From CAZAQS01 sp964486825 (GTDB taxonomy: Bacteria; Chloroflexota; Anaerolineae; Anaerolineales; UBA4823), in NCBI GenBank assembly GCA_964486825.1, contig CAZAQS010000022.1:1-31449 (forward strand): a stretch of DNA of 31,449 nt. Direction: 5' to 3'. Numbering within the stretch: the first letter of the stretch is position 1; every line of letters begins with the position of its first letter. Below are positions 1-8,538 of the stretch, in pieces. The position numbers and the translations under genes are program-made. The notes beneath the pieces were generated by a model. The model saw nothing but the letters and a program-made list of their open reading frames with translations. It was not told where the DNA came from and did not search any database.

Positions 1-20
1 CATCGGGTAGTTCTACAGGT

Positions 21-193
21 ATGGATTGGTGGGATCCGGATTTTGAGCCGGATGAATTTCGCCGCCTGGGTTACCAGGCGGTGCGGACCTGCTCAACCTG
101 GACCTTGCAACGTTCACCGTCCAATCCTCCAATTCCAGCGTGGAGATTACTTTCAACGGATGCATATTCGTCAGCAATGCGATAACCGCCTGA
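21..193 (+). pseudogene. Possible decayed fragment resembling the start of a PLP-dependent (group II) decarboxylase
   Basis: From the ATG at 21 the reading frame gives MDWWDPDFEPDEFRRLGYQA. The EFRRLGYQAV part resembles the N-terminus of aromatic-amino-acid/glutamate-type PLP decarboxylases. After about 20 codons the sensible frame shifts: the extra bases CG near 84 move it to DLLNLDLATFTVQSS and on to a TGA at 191-193. The second half does not look like a decarboxylase, so this is at best a broken or chimeric scrap. No convincing ribosome binding site lies upstream. Resemblance is from memory of the family and is weak. Confidence 0.28.
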
Positions 194-215
194 TACCTGT
201 TGCAGGATTTAACAA

Positions 216-247
216 CCAGGAGCGGACGATTTCACATCCGCTCCTGG
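216..247 (-). terminator. Strong hairpin downstream of the DUF2892 gene
   Basis: An 11-bp perfect inverted repeat (CCAGGAGCGGA / TCCGCTCCTGG) surrounds a 10-nt loop, 14 bases past the stop of the minus-strand small membrane protein gene. Read on the minus strand it is followed by a short T-rich stretch (TTGTTAAAT). It most likely ends that transcript and could also stop transcription entering from the plus strand. Confidence 0.6.
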
Positions 248-260
248 TCTATAATCTGGT

Positions 261-461
261 TTAACCGCGGTAAGTGCTGAATTTGAAGGGAGTGTAGAGC
301 GGGCAGAAGGCGACGATGGAGGTCAGCAGGAACACCGCTGCAAGAACGACCAGCACAATGCCGAGAATCCCTGTGACAATCCCGCCAAAATACAGGTAAG
401 CGAACAATGCAGCTAGAAGGACGCGGATGATGCGATCAAGGTTGGACATGTTGCGTTTCAT
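261..461 (-). CDS. YgaP-type / DUF2892 small inner-membrane protein
   Basis: This is a 66-residue protein, start MKRNMSNLDRIIRVLLA. It has the DUF2892 pattern: a short N-terminal amphipathic RNxxxxDRIIR segment, two closely spaced hydrophobic helices (about 13-28 and 31-48), and a CPLYTPF motif near the end. Such domains occur alone or fused to rhodanese (YgaP); their precise role is unclear. I chose the ATG at 461 because AAAGGAGAT lies 8 bases upstream; longer in-frame starts run through the promoter region. It follows a Crp/Fnr-type gene on the same strand, with a perfect palindrome between them, so regulation by that neighbour is likely. Confidence 0.85.
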   Translation of the reverse strand: MKRNMSNLDRIIRVLLAALFAYLYFGGIVTGILGIVLVVLAAVFLLTSIVAFCPLYTPFKFSTYRG

Positions 462-536
462 TTCAAAATCTCCTTTGGTAAGTAAGGTCATTATTTGATT
501 GATACTTATAGTGTAGGAGATTTTGAGCGGATTGTC

Positions 537-551
537 TGTGACAAAGTCACA
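537..551. promoter_or_regulatory. Perfect TGTGA-N5-TCACA palindrome, candidate Crp/Fnr-type operator
   Basis: The 15-bp sequence TGTGACAAAGTCACA is a perfect inverted repeat with the half-sites of a Crp box but a 5-base rather than 6-base centre. It overlaps the last codons of the Crp/Fnr-family gene and lies about 75-90 bases upstream of the DUF2892 start. A TATAAG -10-like element sits about 34 bases downstream on the minus strand, which would place the palindrome near -46. Binding by the adjacent regulator is an inference. Confidence 0.5.
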
Positions 552-1221
552 TAACTGCCCTGGATTCCAGCTCATCCGGATCCAGAATCTCAATTGTCCC
601 CCTGCCTGATTCGATCAAGCCCGTTCGGGAGAAATCTTCTACGATTCGGCTGATGACCTCGCGTGAGCTCCCCAAGTCTGCGGCGATCTCCTGGTGGGTG
701 ACCCGAACCGGGTGCTGTGTTTTCGACTTAGCTAATAACAAGGCAGCCACGCGCCGGTCCATGCGCCGGAATACCACCTCCTCCAGGACGGCCATCACCG
801 TGGAGAGACGGTCGGAGAGCAGGTCAAAGACGAACTCCCGCCAAATATCATGCCGTCTCACCCAATCCCTGAATACTTCAGCCGGTATCATCACGGCTTC
901 AGCTTCCACCTCAACCGTGGCGATGGCAGGGAAGGACTTGTGGCTGAGAATAGCATTGGCGGTTAGAATGCAGGATTCACCATGCCCGAAGCGGTATAAG
1001 GTAATTTCCCGGCCTGTTTCGCCAATTTTGTAAACGCGCACGGTGCCCGAAATCAACAGCGCAATCGCGTCAACCTGGTCGTCTTCGATAAACACATCCT
1101 TGCCGGCTGGAATACGGGCATAGAAAGCCGCTGATTGAAACTCACGCGCCAATTGTGGGTTGCCGAATTGAAAAAAAGGCACGGCGCCTGAGATACGGGT
1201 AAATTGTTCGGGTGTGAGCAT
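547..1221 (-). CDS. Crp/Fnr-family transcriptional regulator
   Basis: This 224-residue protein has the Crp/Fnr layout. A cyclic-nucleotide-binding-like beta-barrel spans about residues 15-120, including a GHGESC stretch at 79-84. A dimerisation helix follows at about 125-160, then a winged helix-turn-helix at about 172-205 (VTHQEIAADLGSSREVISRI). It lacks the N-terminal cysteine cluster of classical oxygen-sensing Fnr, so the signal is unknown. The ATG at 1221 has only a poor ribosome binding site. An extended -10-like TGCTATCAT lies about 50 bases upstream at 1269-1276. The downstream DUF2892 gene with its palindromic site is the obvious candidate target. Confidence 0.9.
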   Translation of the reverse strand: MLTPEQFTRISGAVPFFQFGNPQLAREFQSAAFYARIPAGKDVFIEDDQVDAIALLISGTVRVYKIGETGREITLYRFGHGESCILTANAILSHKSFPAIATVEVEAEAVMIPAEVFRDWVRRHDIWREFVFDLLSDRLSTVMAVLEEVVFRRMDRRVAALLLAKSKTQHPVRVTHQEIAADLGSSREVISRIVEDFSRTGLIESGRGTIEILDPDELESRAVM

Positions 1222-1415
1222 GTTCTTTTAGCAATACGTAAAGTAGGGCGAACCAGTTAGTACAACCAATGATAGCACATCCTTTATGCATCCAGACAGT
1301 GTCACTTACCCTTGAGGTAGGCAATCATGGGAGGTGAAAAATATTTCCGCCTTTGCCGCTTGTGGTATTTCAGGAGACGAGCGTGCAGGTCAACTAGATA
1401 TCCATGGTATGATCG

Positions 1416-2618
1416 ATGGCGATCATGTGCTCATCTCAACAGAGCAGAAAAATGGCTTTCCTGGCGATCGTGCTGGGCGTTACGCTCCTGGGGGGATTTC
1501 TGCGCGCCCGGGGAGCAAAACTGATTGCCAATGATTATGATGAGTGGATCTACCTGGACGCCAGCCAGAACTATGCTCAGTACATAGAAAAACTGGACAT
1601 CAAAAATATTGTCTATCTCAATGAGAACTTCGAGCATCCACCGCTGGCAAAGTTAATTTATGCCCTGGCATTGGTGGGCGTCCCACGCGAGACGGTGACC
1701 TACGCTGCATTAATGGAAGATCCGTCAGCGCCGCCCCTGGTTGAAAATATGCAGATACGGGCCCGGTATGTCTCGGCGGCGTTGGGAACGCTGGCAGTTC
1801 TCTTGCTCAGCCTGCTCAATCCTTTAGCAGGGCTCTTCCTGGCTGTGCAGTCAACTGCCGTCCAATTCACCAGTGTGGTCTACCTGGAAGCCCTACCCTC
1901 TCTTACCAGCCTGGTCGCGGTTATTGCCTATGACCGTTGGATGAAAACAGAACGCGATCCCGAAGGCCAGACAAGAGCCCGATCACCGCTGGATATGGGC
2001 TGGTTAGGACTATCGGCCCTGGGATTGGGTTTATCAGTCGCCAGCAAGTACATGTATGCAGTTGTCGGGATTGCGATTGCCATCCACTATACCGGAAAAT
2101 TATTACTCAAACAGCAAAACAGGAGATCGTACCTGGTATGGCTAATAGCCTGGGTTGCGCTGGCTGCAGTTGTGTTTTTTGTTGCTGACCCATGGTTGTG
2201 GGTGAAGACCGGCGCACGCCTGGTAAAAACGCTTTCCTTCCATTTTGACTTCTCACAAAGCGCTCGCGTGGAAGGGTTCGGGTATCCACCCTGGCAGCCG
2301 CTGCTCTGGCTGTTAACCTCTGTACCAAACCAACCCTCTGGAGCCATCCCTTACCAGCCGGGTAGCTTTCTTTTCCAGCTTGACTTGCCCATCGCTTTGC
2401 TCGCCCTGGCAGGATTTCCTGCTTTATGGAAACACCGCAACCCCTATGCAGTTTGGTTGCTCGTGGGAATGGCTTTTCTCTTTGTATGGAATACCCGCTG
2501 GCCTCAATATGTGATGATTATTACCGTACCATGGTGCTTATCAGCAGCAGAAGGGATGTTGAGCGCAGGCAGGTTCATTCAAAAAGTGACTCAAAAATTC
2601 CGCCTGTCAGGCGCGTAA
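1416..2618 (+). CDS. GT39/ArnT-like multi-pass membrane glycosyltransferase
   Basis: This 400-residue, very hydrophobic protein has about 8-10 membrane segments. After the first segment comes an acidic loop NDYDEWIYL (D40, D42, E43), as in the first periplasmic loop of protein-mannosyl/ArnT-type GT-C enzymes. It is followed by an EHPPLAKLIYAL motif, also typical of this clan. Such enzymes transfer sugars from polyprenyl-phosphate donors on the outer face of the membrane; the acceptor cannot be read here. The start is uncertain: ATG 1416 and ATG 1452 (MAFLAIVLG) are both possible and neither has a good ribosome binding site. It converges on the acyl-CoA synthetase gene, with only about 50 bases between stops and no clear terminator. 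Confidence 0.75.
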   Translation: MAIMCSSQQSRKMAFLAIVLGVTLLGGFLRARGAKLIANDYDEWIYLDASQNYAQYIEKLDIKNIVYLNENFEHPPLAKLIYALALVGVPRETVTYAALMEDPSAPPLVENMQIRARYVSAALGTLAVLLLSLLNPLAGLFLAVQSTAVQFTSVVYLEALPSLTSLVAVIAYDRWMKTERDPEGQTRARSPLDMGWLGLSALGLGLSVASKYMYAVVGIAIAIHYTGKLLLKQQNRRSYLVWLIAWVALAAVVFFVADPWLWVKTGARLVKTLSFHFDFSQSARVEGFGYPPWQPLLWLLTSVPNQPSGAIPYQPGSFLFQLDLPIALLALAGFPALWKHRNPYAVWLLVGMAFLFVWNTRWPQYVMIITVPWCLSAAEGMLSAGRFIQKVTQKFRLSGA

Positions 2619-2672
2619 AAGACTGACTAAATTGAGTTGTAAATGTTCATTCCTACATCCTGGTATCAGTCG

Positions 2673-4718
2673 TCAATCCAGGATCAGGCGGGCGTCGACG
2701 GCATACAGCCCCTTACCGCAGCCTTTGACCGGGTTCAGGTCCAGCTCCCGAACCTGCGGGAAGTCCTCCACCAGATGGCTGACCCGTACCAGCCAGTCCA
2801 CCAGCTTTTGGATATCCATTCCGGGCCTACCACGCAGGCCTGCAAGTATGGGGTAGGAGCGGATGGAATGGATCATTTTCAAGGCTTCTTCCCTGGAGAG
2901 AGGCGCCAGGACGAAGGCTACGTCTTTGAGCGCCTCGGCATAGATCCCACCCAGACCGAACCCCACCAGGTGACCGAAGCCGTCTTCTCGCTTCGCGCCG
3001 ATCAGCACCTCCGTGCCGGACACTTCTTGCTGGACGAGGCAGCCCGTGGCCTCCTTGATCTGCATCAGCCGCTCCCAGCACCGGCGGGCCTCTTCCAGGC
3101 TTTGAATGCCCAGCTGCACGCCACCCGTATCGGTCTTGTGCAGCGGCCCGACCACCTTCATGACCCATGGGAAGGCGAAGGGGACGGCCTCCAAATCACC
3201 CTGGTCAACCAGCTCAACCTGGCCTGGAGCCCTTATTCCGGCTGCCTCCAGCACAAGGCGGGCGCGCTCGGGACTCAGCTGACCGCATTGAGCGGTTAAA
3301 TAGCACCGGATGGCTTCGTAATCATAGCTGTAGGGGCGGCCGGCGGGCTCGAACAGGCGCGGCCGGTCCACCACCCAGGCCAGGGCGCGCGCCATCGAAA
3401 CCTCGTCTTCGAAGAAGCATTTCCCGGCCTGGCGGAAGAGGTCCAGTGCTTCATTGGATCCCCCCGCGCAAAAAGAGGGTAAGATGGGGATATCGAGGCT
3501 ATCCATAGCCTGGATGACGGAGCGGTAGACGTCGCCGATATCGACCAGCTTCGAATCCCCACCGATGAAAAGGACGTAATCGATCTTACCGGCCTCTTCC
3601 TCCTTGATGATCTGAAAGACCTGGGTGAGCATAGCGCCGGTGCGGGCTGGCAGGCAATCGACCGGGTTGCCGACCGCTGCGCCGCGCGGCAGGACTTCCG
3701 CCAGTCGGGTTCGGGTCCGCTCTCCAAAGGAGGGCACTTCAAAACCCAGCCGGTTCAACTCATCCGCCAGCATAACACCCGGTCCGCCTGCATCGGTAAT
3801 GATGCATACCCTGCGCCCGTCCAGGCGGTTTTTTACGCAAGTAAGCGCAGCCGCCACGTCGATCAGCTCCAGCCGGGAATGGACCCGGATGATTCCGGCC
3901 TTGTCAAATAAGGCCTGTACGGCAGTCTCGTCTGTGGCGATGGCGCCGGTATGACTGGATGCAGCCCGGCTACCGTCCGGGGTCGTGCCGGCTTTGATGC
4001 CTGCCAGCAGGTATCCTTTGCTCACCAGGCTGCGGGCCGAATGCAGGAATTCACCCGGATTATCGATCGATTCCAGGTACAGGATTTTGATCCGGGAGGC
4101 ATCCTGGCGCTGGTCCTGGTTGAACAGGGCCAGCAGGCCGGTCACGCCAGTTTGGGCGGAATTGCCCACTGTCAGAAAGGAAGAGAACCTCAAACCGCGC
4201 CGGGTGGCTGGCTCCACCAGGAAATCGATAGTAGCGCCGGAGCCGCTAATGAAATCGATGCCATCTGCTACCATCTCGGGGAGGATGCCGGCGAACTTGC
4301 TGGCGTGGGCGGGAGACATAACGCCCAGGCAGTTAGGTCCCAGGAGGGTTATGCCGTGTTGGTTCGCGATGTCTGCCAGGCTCCGCTCTTCGGTCTTGCC
4401 ATCTTCGCTCAGCTCGCCAAAGCCTGAGCTCAGGATTACGACCGCCTTGACTCCCATGATTGCCAGCTCTTCGAGCGACTGGCGAACAAACCGGGCCGGC
4501 ACAGCGACCAGCGCCAATTCCGGCACGATGGGTAGCCCCTGGATGGAGGAGTAAGCCGGCAGGCCCTGGATGGATCGGCTCCTGGGATTGACGACCAGCA
4601 ATTGACCGGTGTATCCCTGCGACAGGATATTGCTCGTGATGCGCCCGCCCGGCTTAGAGAGGTCGTCACTCCCGCCGATCACGACGATGCTTTCAGGCGC
4701 CAGGAGGGACTTCAGCAT
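2673..4718 (-). CDS. Acyl-CoA synthetase (ADP/NDP-forming), fused alpha-beta
   Basis: The 681-residue protein contains a CoA-binding Rossmann domain (about 1-130; IVVIGGSDDLSKPGG), two succinyl-CoA-synthetase-like flavodoxin domains (about 150-450) and a C-terminal ATP-grasp domain (about 465-681). His256 in RAASSHTGAIA matches the phosphorylated catalytic histidine. HKTDTGGVQ at 527-534 and the terminal RELDLNPV stretch are ATP-grasp signatures. The enzyme converts acyl-CoA, ADP and phosphate to acid, CoA and ATP, conserving energy by substrate-level phosphorylation in the cytoplasm. Its ATG is 2 bases past the stop of the oxidoreductase gene, so the two are co-transcribed and probably translationally coupled. 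That pairing suggests aryl- or branched acyl-CoA substrates rather than plain acetyl-CoA. Confidence 0.93.
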   Translation of the reverse strand: MLKSLLAPESIVVIGGSDDLSKPGGRITSNILSQGYTGQLLVVNPRSRSIQGLPAYSSIQGLPIVPELALVAVPARFVRQSLEELAIMGVKAVVILSSGFGELSEDGKTEERSLADIANQHGITLLGPNCLGVMSPAHASKFAGILPEMVADGIDFISGSGATIDFLVEPATRRGLRFSSFLTVGNSAQTGVTGLLALFNQDQRQDASRIKILYLESIDNPGEFLHSARSLVSKGYLLAGIKAGTTPDGSRAASSHTGAIATDETAVQALFDKAGIIRVHSRLELIDVAAALTCVKNRLDGRRVCIITDAGGPGVMLADELNRLGFEVPSFGERTRTRLAEVLPRGAAVGNPVDCLPARTGAMLTQVFQIIKEEEAGKIDYVLFIGGDSKLVDIGDVYRSVIQAMDSLDIPILPSFCAGGSNEALDLFRQAGKCFFEDEVSMARALAWVVDRPRLFEPAGRPYSYDYEAIRCYLTAQCGQLSPERARLVLEAAGIRAPGQVELVDQGDLEAVPFAFPWVMKVVGPLHKTDTGGVQLGIQSLEEARRCWERLMQIKEATGCLVQQEVSGTEVLIGAKREDGFGHLVGFGLGGIYAEALKDVAFVLAPLSREEALKMIHSIRSYPILAGLRGRPGMDIQKLVDWLVRVSHLVEDFPQVRELDLNPVKGCGKGLYAVDARLILD

Positions 4719-4720
4719 GC

Positions 4721-7237
4721 TCAGGCCAGCACTCTCTCCAGGGGGGCTAATTCACTCCCGCAGTTGAAGGCTGCGTAATTAGCAGCCCAGACGGCCGGCT
4801 TCGAATTGGCCCGCTTGAGGGCCTTGAGCCATAGCTGCCTTGGGAAAAGGTTGAAGGGCGATAACGTGCTCAGGACGCCCATCATGACCACGTTGGCGGT
4901 GCGCCCGCTGAGGTCGCCCAGCTCGAAAGCCTCCCTCAACACATCCACCTCGATCACCCGGTACGGGCTTAGGCTGGCGTGGATCTGCTCATCGGTTGGA
5001 TACCTGTCTTCCGGCAGACCCTGTGGGACCAGGCGGGTGCTGGCCAGCAGGACCGCGCCGCCCGGCTTGAGCATTTCCAAAAATCCGGGCCGTAGCACCT
5101 CGCTCTCTTCCATGACGATCAGGCAGTCGGCCGTACCCGGCAGGAAAACCGGGCTATGGATCTCCCCGCAGGCGAAGGTGCTGATGACGGGGCCACCCAT
5201 CTGGGCCATGCCATGCGTCTCGCCTTTGATGATATTCTTTTCGTCGTACCCGGCCAGGATAGCCAGTTGCGACATCACGCTGCCGAAGAACAGGTTACCC
5301 TGCCCACCAACGCCACGGATGGCGAGCGAGAGACGGGTGGGAAAAGCGGCTTTCGAAAGGGCCGGGATTTCGATCTCCTTTGGCGGGACGGGGTACTCCG
5401 GAGCGGGAGGCAGGTCCAGCTCAGCCAGGTCGACGGCCTTCAAAACATGCGTCGGACAGGACTGCACGCAGGCCGGGGCCGCGCCGCCGCACCCGCTGCA
5501 CAGGTTATTGACACGCGGCACGCCGTCCGCGTCGAGCTCCAGGCCTGGGCAGATTAAGCAGGCCCCGCATTTCTTGCACAATTCGGCGTCGACGTATACC
5601 CGCTGGCTGCTGGGGGAAGTTTTCCGCACGCAGCCGCCATCACTGACCACGATGGTCGTGTAGGCGCCCTGTTTGGCATCAGCCAGGGTGGTTTTCAAGG
5701 CTTGCCGGATATTTATCTTTTCGTAAGCCCCGACCGTGATAACGTTTGCCCCGTGCGCCTTCAACGATTCGGCTAGATCGAAGCGCATCGGTTCGCCCGC
5801 CAGGTTCACCGGTGAGGTGGGTGAGGGTTGCCCGCCGGTCATGGCGGTCCAGGAGTTATCCAGGATTACTTTCACGCCCGGCGAGTTGCGGTACACTGCA
5901 TTGCGGGTGGCGTCCATGCCGGTATGGCATTCAGTGCCATCTCCGATCAGGCTGATGCAGCGACCGGCTTGCTCCGGCCTCGAGAAGACATAGCCAATGC
6001 GCTCCGCCTCACTGGCGCCCATAGCCAGGCCGGTATCCAGGGCGTTCATGAAATACAGCAGGGTGTTGCAGCCGATATCGCCGAAGACCACATCGATCTG
6101 CTTCTTCTTTTTCAGCAGGGAGACCTCTTCAGAGAATAGGCGGTACGGGCAGCCGGCGCAGATAACGGGCGGGCGAGGGACGGGTGGGGCCACCGGGTGC
6201 GGATGGGGGGTAATCAGACCAAACTGAGCTGCCACCAGGGTGGGAGTCCACTCGGTGAGCGTGCTGTAGGAACCCTTGCCTTTCACCCGGTAGCCGGCGT
6301 TCTCCAGTACCTCCTGCAGGTAACGGTAGCCGTCTTCAATAATATGGATATCACCCTGGATCGATTCGCAGAACTGGCGGATGAGCTGCATGGGCAGCGG
6401 GTTGGTGAAGGCCAATGACAGGATGTCCAGGTCGGCGCCATAGGTGTCTTTAACCTCCCGTACATACAGGTCGTTGACCCCGTAGGTGATGAGGCCGGTC
6501 TTTCCGGAGCCCTTATCCCAGCGATGGAGCGGGCTGGCTTCCACCATCTCGACCAGGGCAGGCAAGCGTTGGGCCAGGACGGCGTCATAGTTTACACGCG
6601 CCACGGCTGGCAGGACGTTGAAGGATTTCAAGCTCTCCGGCATTTGGACAGCCTCACGCTGCTGCTGGGGCATCAAATGCACCAGCCCTTCGCTGTGGCA
6701 CAGGTTGCCATTGACCAGGATCACCACCTGGGTTTTATAACGGCGCGATACCGCGACTGCCAAGGCGGCCGACTCGTGCAGCTCCTGGTGGTTGCGTGGC
6801 TCGTAGACCGGGATGAAACAGCTCTTGAAGAGATAGCGCGGATCGATGGTATGCTGGGTCGAGCTGGGCGTGAAATCACTGGCGACATAGTAGACCAGCG
6901 CGCCGCGCTCCTGGACGAAGAGTGCGCCGCTGGTAAAAATATCACCGGCCTGGTACAAGCCGGGGATCTTCATGGTGACAACACAGTCACGCCCGGCCAT
7001 GGAATGTCCGTGCCCTACCGCCGAAGCGACAGCTTCATTGACCGACCAATTCACCTTGATCAGGTCCTGCACCTGCGACAGGCCGCGATCGATTACCTCT
7101 GAGCTGGGCGTTCCAGGGTAGCCGTCCGCAGCATGCAGGCCGCCGCGCACACAGCCGGCAGCAAAGGCGATATTTCCCTGTAAGACTTCAGCTTGCCCGC
7201 TGGGAGCCGTGCATAGTTTTCTCATGGAGTTTGACAT
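4721..7237 (-). CDS. Indolepyruvate/2-oxoacid:ferredoxin oxidoreductase, fused IorA-ferredoxin-IorB
   Basis: An 838-residue single chain (numbers below count from the in-frame ATG at 7246). The N-terminal pyrimidine-binding domain (about 15-240) has GYPGTPSSE. The TPP-binding domain (about 360-540) has CAGCPYR, GDIGC and GDGTECHTG. A two-cluster ferredoxin segment (about 553-600) has CKKCGACLIC and CSGCGGAAPACVQSC. The gamma/IorB domain (about 638-841) has IRGVGGQG. It oxidatively decarboxylates aryl-pyruvates or related 2-oxoacids to acyl-CoA, reducing ferredoxin. IorA and IorB are separate subunits in archaea; here they are joined. I prefer the ATG at 7237 because AGGAG lies 9 bases upstream, whereas ATG 7246 directly abuts that site. 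It sits between the aminotransferase and the acyl-CoA synthetase. Confidence 0.93.
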   Translation of the reverse strand: MSNSMRKLCTAPSGQAEVLQGNIAFAAGCVRGGLHAADGYPGTPSSEVIDRGLSQVQDLIKVNWSVNEAVASAVGHGHSMAGRDCVVTMKIPGLYQAGDIFTSGALFVQERGALVYYVASDFTPSSTQHTIDPRYLFKSCFIPVYEPRNHQELHESAALAVAVSRRYKTQVVILVNGNLCHSEGLVHLMPQQQREAVQMPESLKSFNVLPAVARVNYDAVLAQRLPALVEMVEASPLHRWDKGSGKTGLITYGVNDLYVREVKDTYGADLDILSLAFTNPLPMQLIRQFCESIQGDIHIIEDGYRYLQEVLENAGYRVKGKGSYSTLTEWTPTLVAAQFGLITPHPHPVAPPVPRPPVICAGCPYRLFSEEVSLLKKKKQIDVVFGDIGCNTLLYFMNALDTGLAMGASEAERIGYVFSRPEQAGRCISLIGDGTECHTGMDATRNAVYRNSPGVKVILDNSWTAMTGGQPSPTSPVNLAGEPMRFDLAESLKAHGANVITVGAYEKINIRQALKTTLADAKQGAYTTIVVSDGGCVRKTSPSSQRVYVDAELCKKCGACLICPGLELDADGVPRVNNLCSGCGGAAPACVQSCPTHVLKAVDLAELDLPPAPEYPVPPKEIEIPALSKAAFPTRLSLAIRGVGGQGNLFFGSVMSQLAILAGYDEKNIIKGETHGMAQMGGPVISTFACGEIHSPVFLPGTADCLIVMEESEVLRPGFLEMLKPGGAVLLASTRLVPQGLPEDRYPTDEQIHASLSPYRVIEVDVLREAFELGDLSGRTANVVMMGVLSTLSPFNLFPRQLWLKALKRANSKPAVWAANYAAFNCGSELAPLERVLA

Positions 7238-7346
7238 GCTTATCATCTCCTAAGCTATACGCAATCCAGGATAAACCATCCCTACCGCCATTTCGAGAAC
7301 CCGCCGCTCACCCGGGTTCGAAGCAATCTCACAATTCAATCTTTCA

Positions 7347-8483
7347 TTAATACTCCAATACACCAACAGGCAGGACCTTTTTAATGCGCAAGAATTCCTC
7401 CATCGCCGACAGGAAATCCTTCAGGTACTCCTGCTCTGCGGCCTTGCCCAGGTGCCCGACGCGGAAAATCTTTCCTGCCAGCGGCCCAAAGGCGCCGCCA
7501 ATGGCAATCTCGTGCTGGTCAGCCAGCCACTTGCTCAGCTCGGCGACCTCGAAATCAGGGCGGGCGCAGACGGCTGTCACGATCGGGGAGGCGTACTCAT
7601 CCGGCACGAACATCTCCAGGCCCAGCTTACCGAGCTCCCGCCGCACGGCCTGGCTGGCCTGGCGGTATTTTGCAAAATGTGCCTCCAGGCCGCCTTCCAC
7701 GATCCTGCGCATGCTGGCGCGCACGGCCAGCACATTACTGGAAGGCAGCGTTACGGGCGATGGGTGCCAGGCGCCCCACTCCTGGGCGTATTGCCTCCAC
7801 ACAGCCAGGTTCAGGTACCAGCCGTGGTTCTTCTGCGGTCCACGATCCACCAATTCCCAGGCGCGCGGGCTGACGCTGATGAAGCTGATGCCCGGCACAG
7901 CTTCCAGGCATTTGTTGGCTGCTGTTATACATACATCGACGCCCCAATCGTCGAGGCGAATTTCCACCCCACCCATGGAGGAAACCGTGTCGACAACGAT
8001 CACCTTGCCAGCCTGGCGCACGACGGCAGCCAGCTCGCGTAACGGGTTCATGACTGTCGTCCCAGTCTCATGGTGCACCAGAGCCACAACCTGCACGTCT
8101 GGGTTGTCCTGCAAGAGTTGGCTAAGTAAATCGGGATCCAGGGGTTTGTCCAGGGGAGCGGTGAACGGAACTACCTGGGCGCCGTAACCGTTAGCGATGT
8201 CCAGCAACCGGTCTCCAAAGAAGCCGTTCGACCCGATAATGACCTTCTCGCCGCTGGCGACCAGGCTGCCAAGGGCCATATCGAGTAAGGCCGAGGCAGG
8301 CCCCGGCACGATGAACAGGTCATTTTGCGAGTTCAGGAACTTTCTGAGTAGCGCCTGAGTCTCGTTGTAAATCTCCATCCATTCTGGTCCATAGTGGCGG
8401 ATCACGGGAGTAGCCATGGCCTCGAGCACTTCCTCCCCCACATCTCCTGGGCCGGGCGTAAAGAGTTTAAGATGTCCTGTCAT
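7347..8483 (-). CDS. Class V PLP-dependent aminotransferase (AGXT/serine-pyruvate type)
   Basis: This 378-residue protein starts with the family hallmark FTPGPGDVGEEVLEAM. It has a PLP-contacting aspartate in VIVVDTVSSMGG (D165) and the Schiff-base lysine in ITAANKCLEAVPG (K191). Members transaminate small amino acids such as alanine, serine or ureidoglycine with glyoxylate or pyruvate. Length is normal for the family. AAGGA lies about 9 bases before the ATG, and a promoter is visible upstream at 8539-8566. About 100 bases separate it from the oxidoreductase gene. In context it probably supplies the 2-oxoacid that the oxidoreductase consumes. A class V fold is not the usual aromatic aminotransferase, so the amino-acid substrate is open. 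Confidence 0.88.
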   Translation of the reverse strand: MTGHLKLFTPGPGDVGEEVLEAMATPVIRHYGPEWMEIYNETQALLRKFLNSQNDLFIVPGPASALLDMALGSLVASGEKVIIGSNGFFGDRLLDIANGYGAQVVPFTAPLDKPLDPDLLSQLLQDNPDVQVVALVHHETGTTVMNPLRELAAVVRQAGKVIVVDTVSSMGGVEIRLDDWGVDVCITAANKCLEAVPGISFISVSPRAWELVDRGPQKNHGWYLNLAVWRQYAQEWGAWHPSPVTLPSSNVLAVRASMRRIVEGGLEAHFAKYRQASQAVRRELGKLGLEMFVPDEYASPIVTAVCARPDFEVAELSKWLADQHEIAIGGAFGPLAGKIFRVGHLGKAAEQEYLKDFLSAMEEFLRIKKVLPVGVLEY

Positions 8484-8538
8484 GATTGGTTTCCTTTTCG
8501 AATCCGAGGACGAATTTGTGAAGAATGTATCTAGAAAA

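Noticed and set aside
653..1033. Plus-strand open frame of 126 codons
   Set aside because: It is an antisense shadow of the Crp/Fnr regulator gene, without a ribosome binding site or recognisable domains.
2643..3299. Plus-strand open frame of 218 codons
   Set aside because: It lies antisense to the highly conserved ATP-grasp part of the acyl-CoA synthetase gene and has no family resemblance.
4806..5663. Plus-strand open frame of 285 codons
   Set aside because: It is antisense to the IorB and ferredoxin parts of the oxidoreductase; composition is typical of a GC-driven shadow frame.
7290..7335. GGGTTCGAA-containing stretch resembling a tRNA T-loop
   Set aside because: No matching T-stem, anticodon arm or acceptor stem can be formed around it; it is part of a bulged hairpin between the aminotransferase and oxidoreductase genes.
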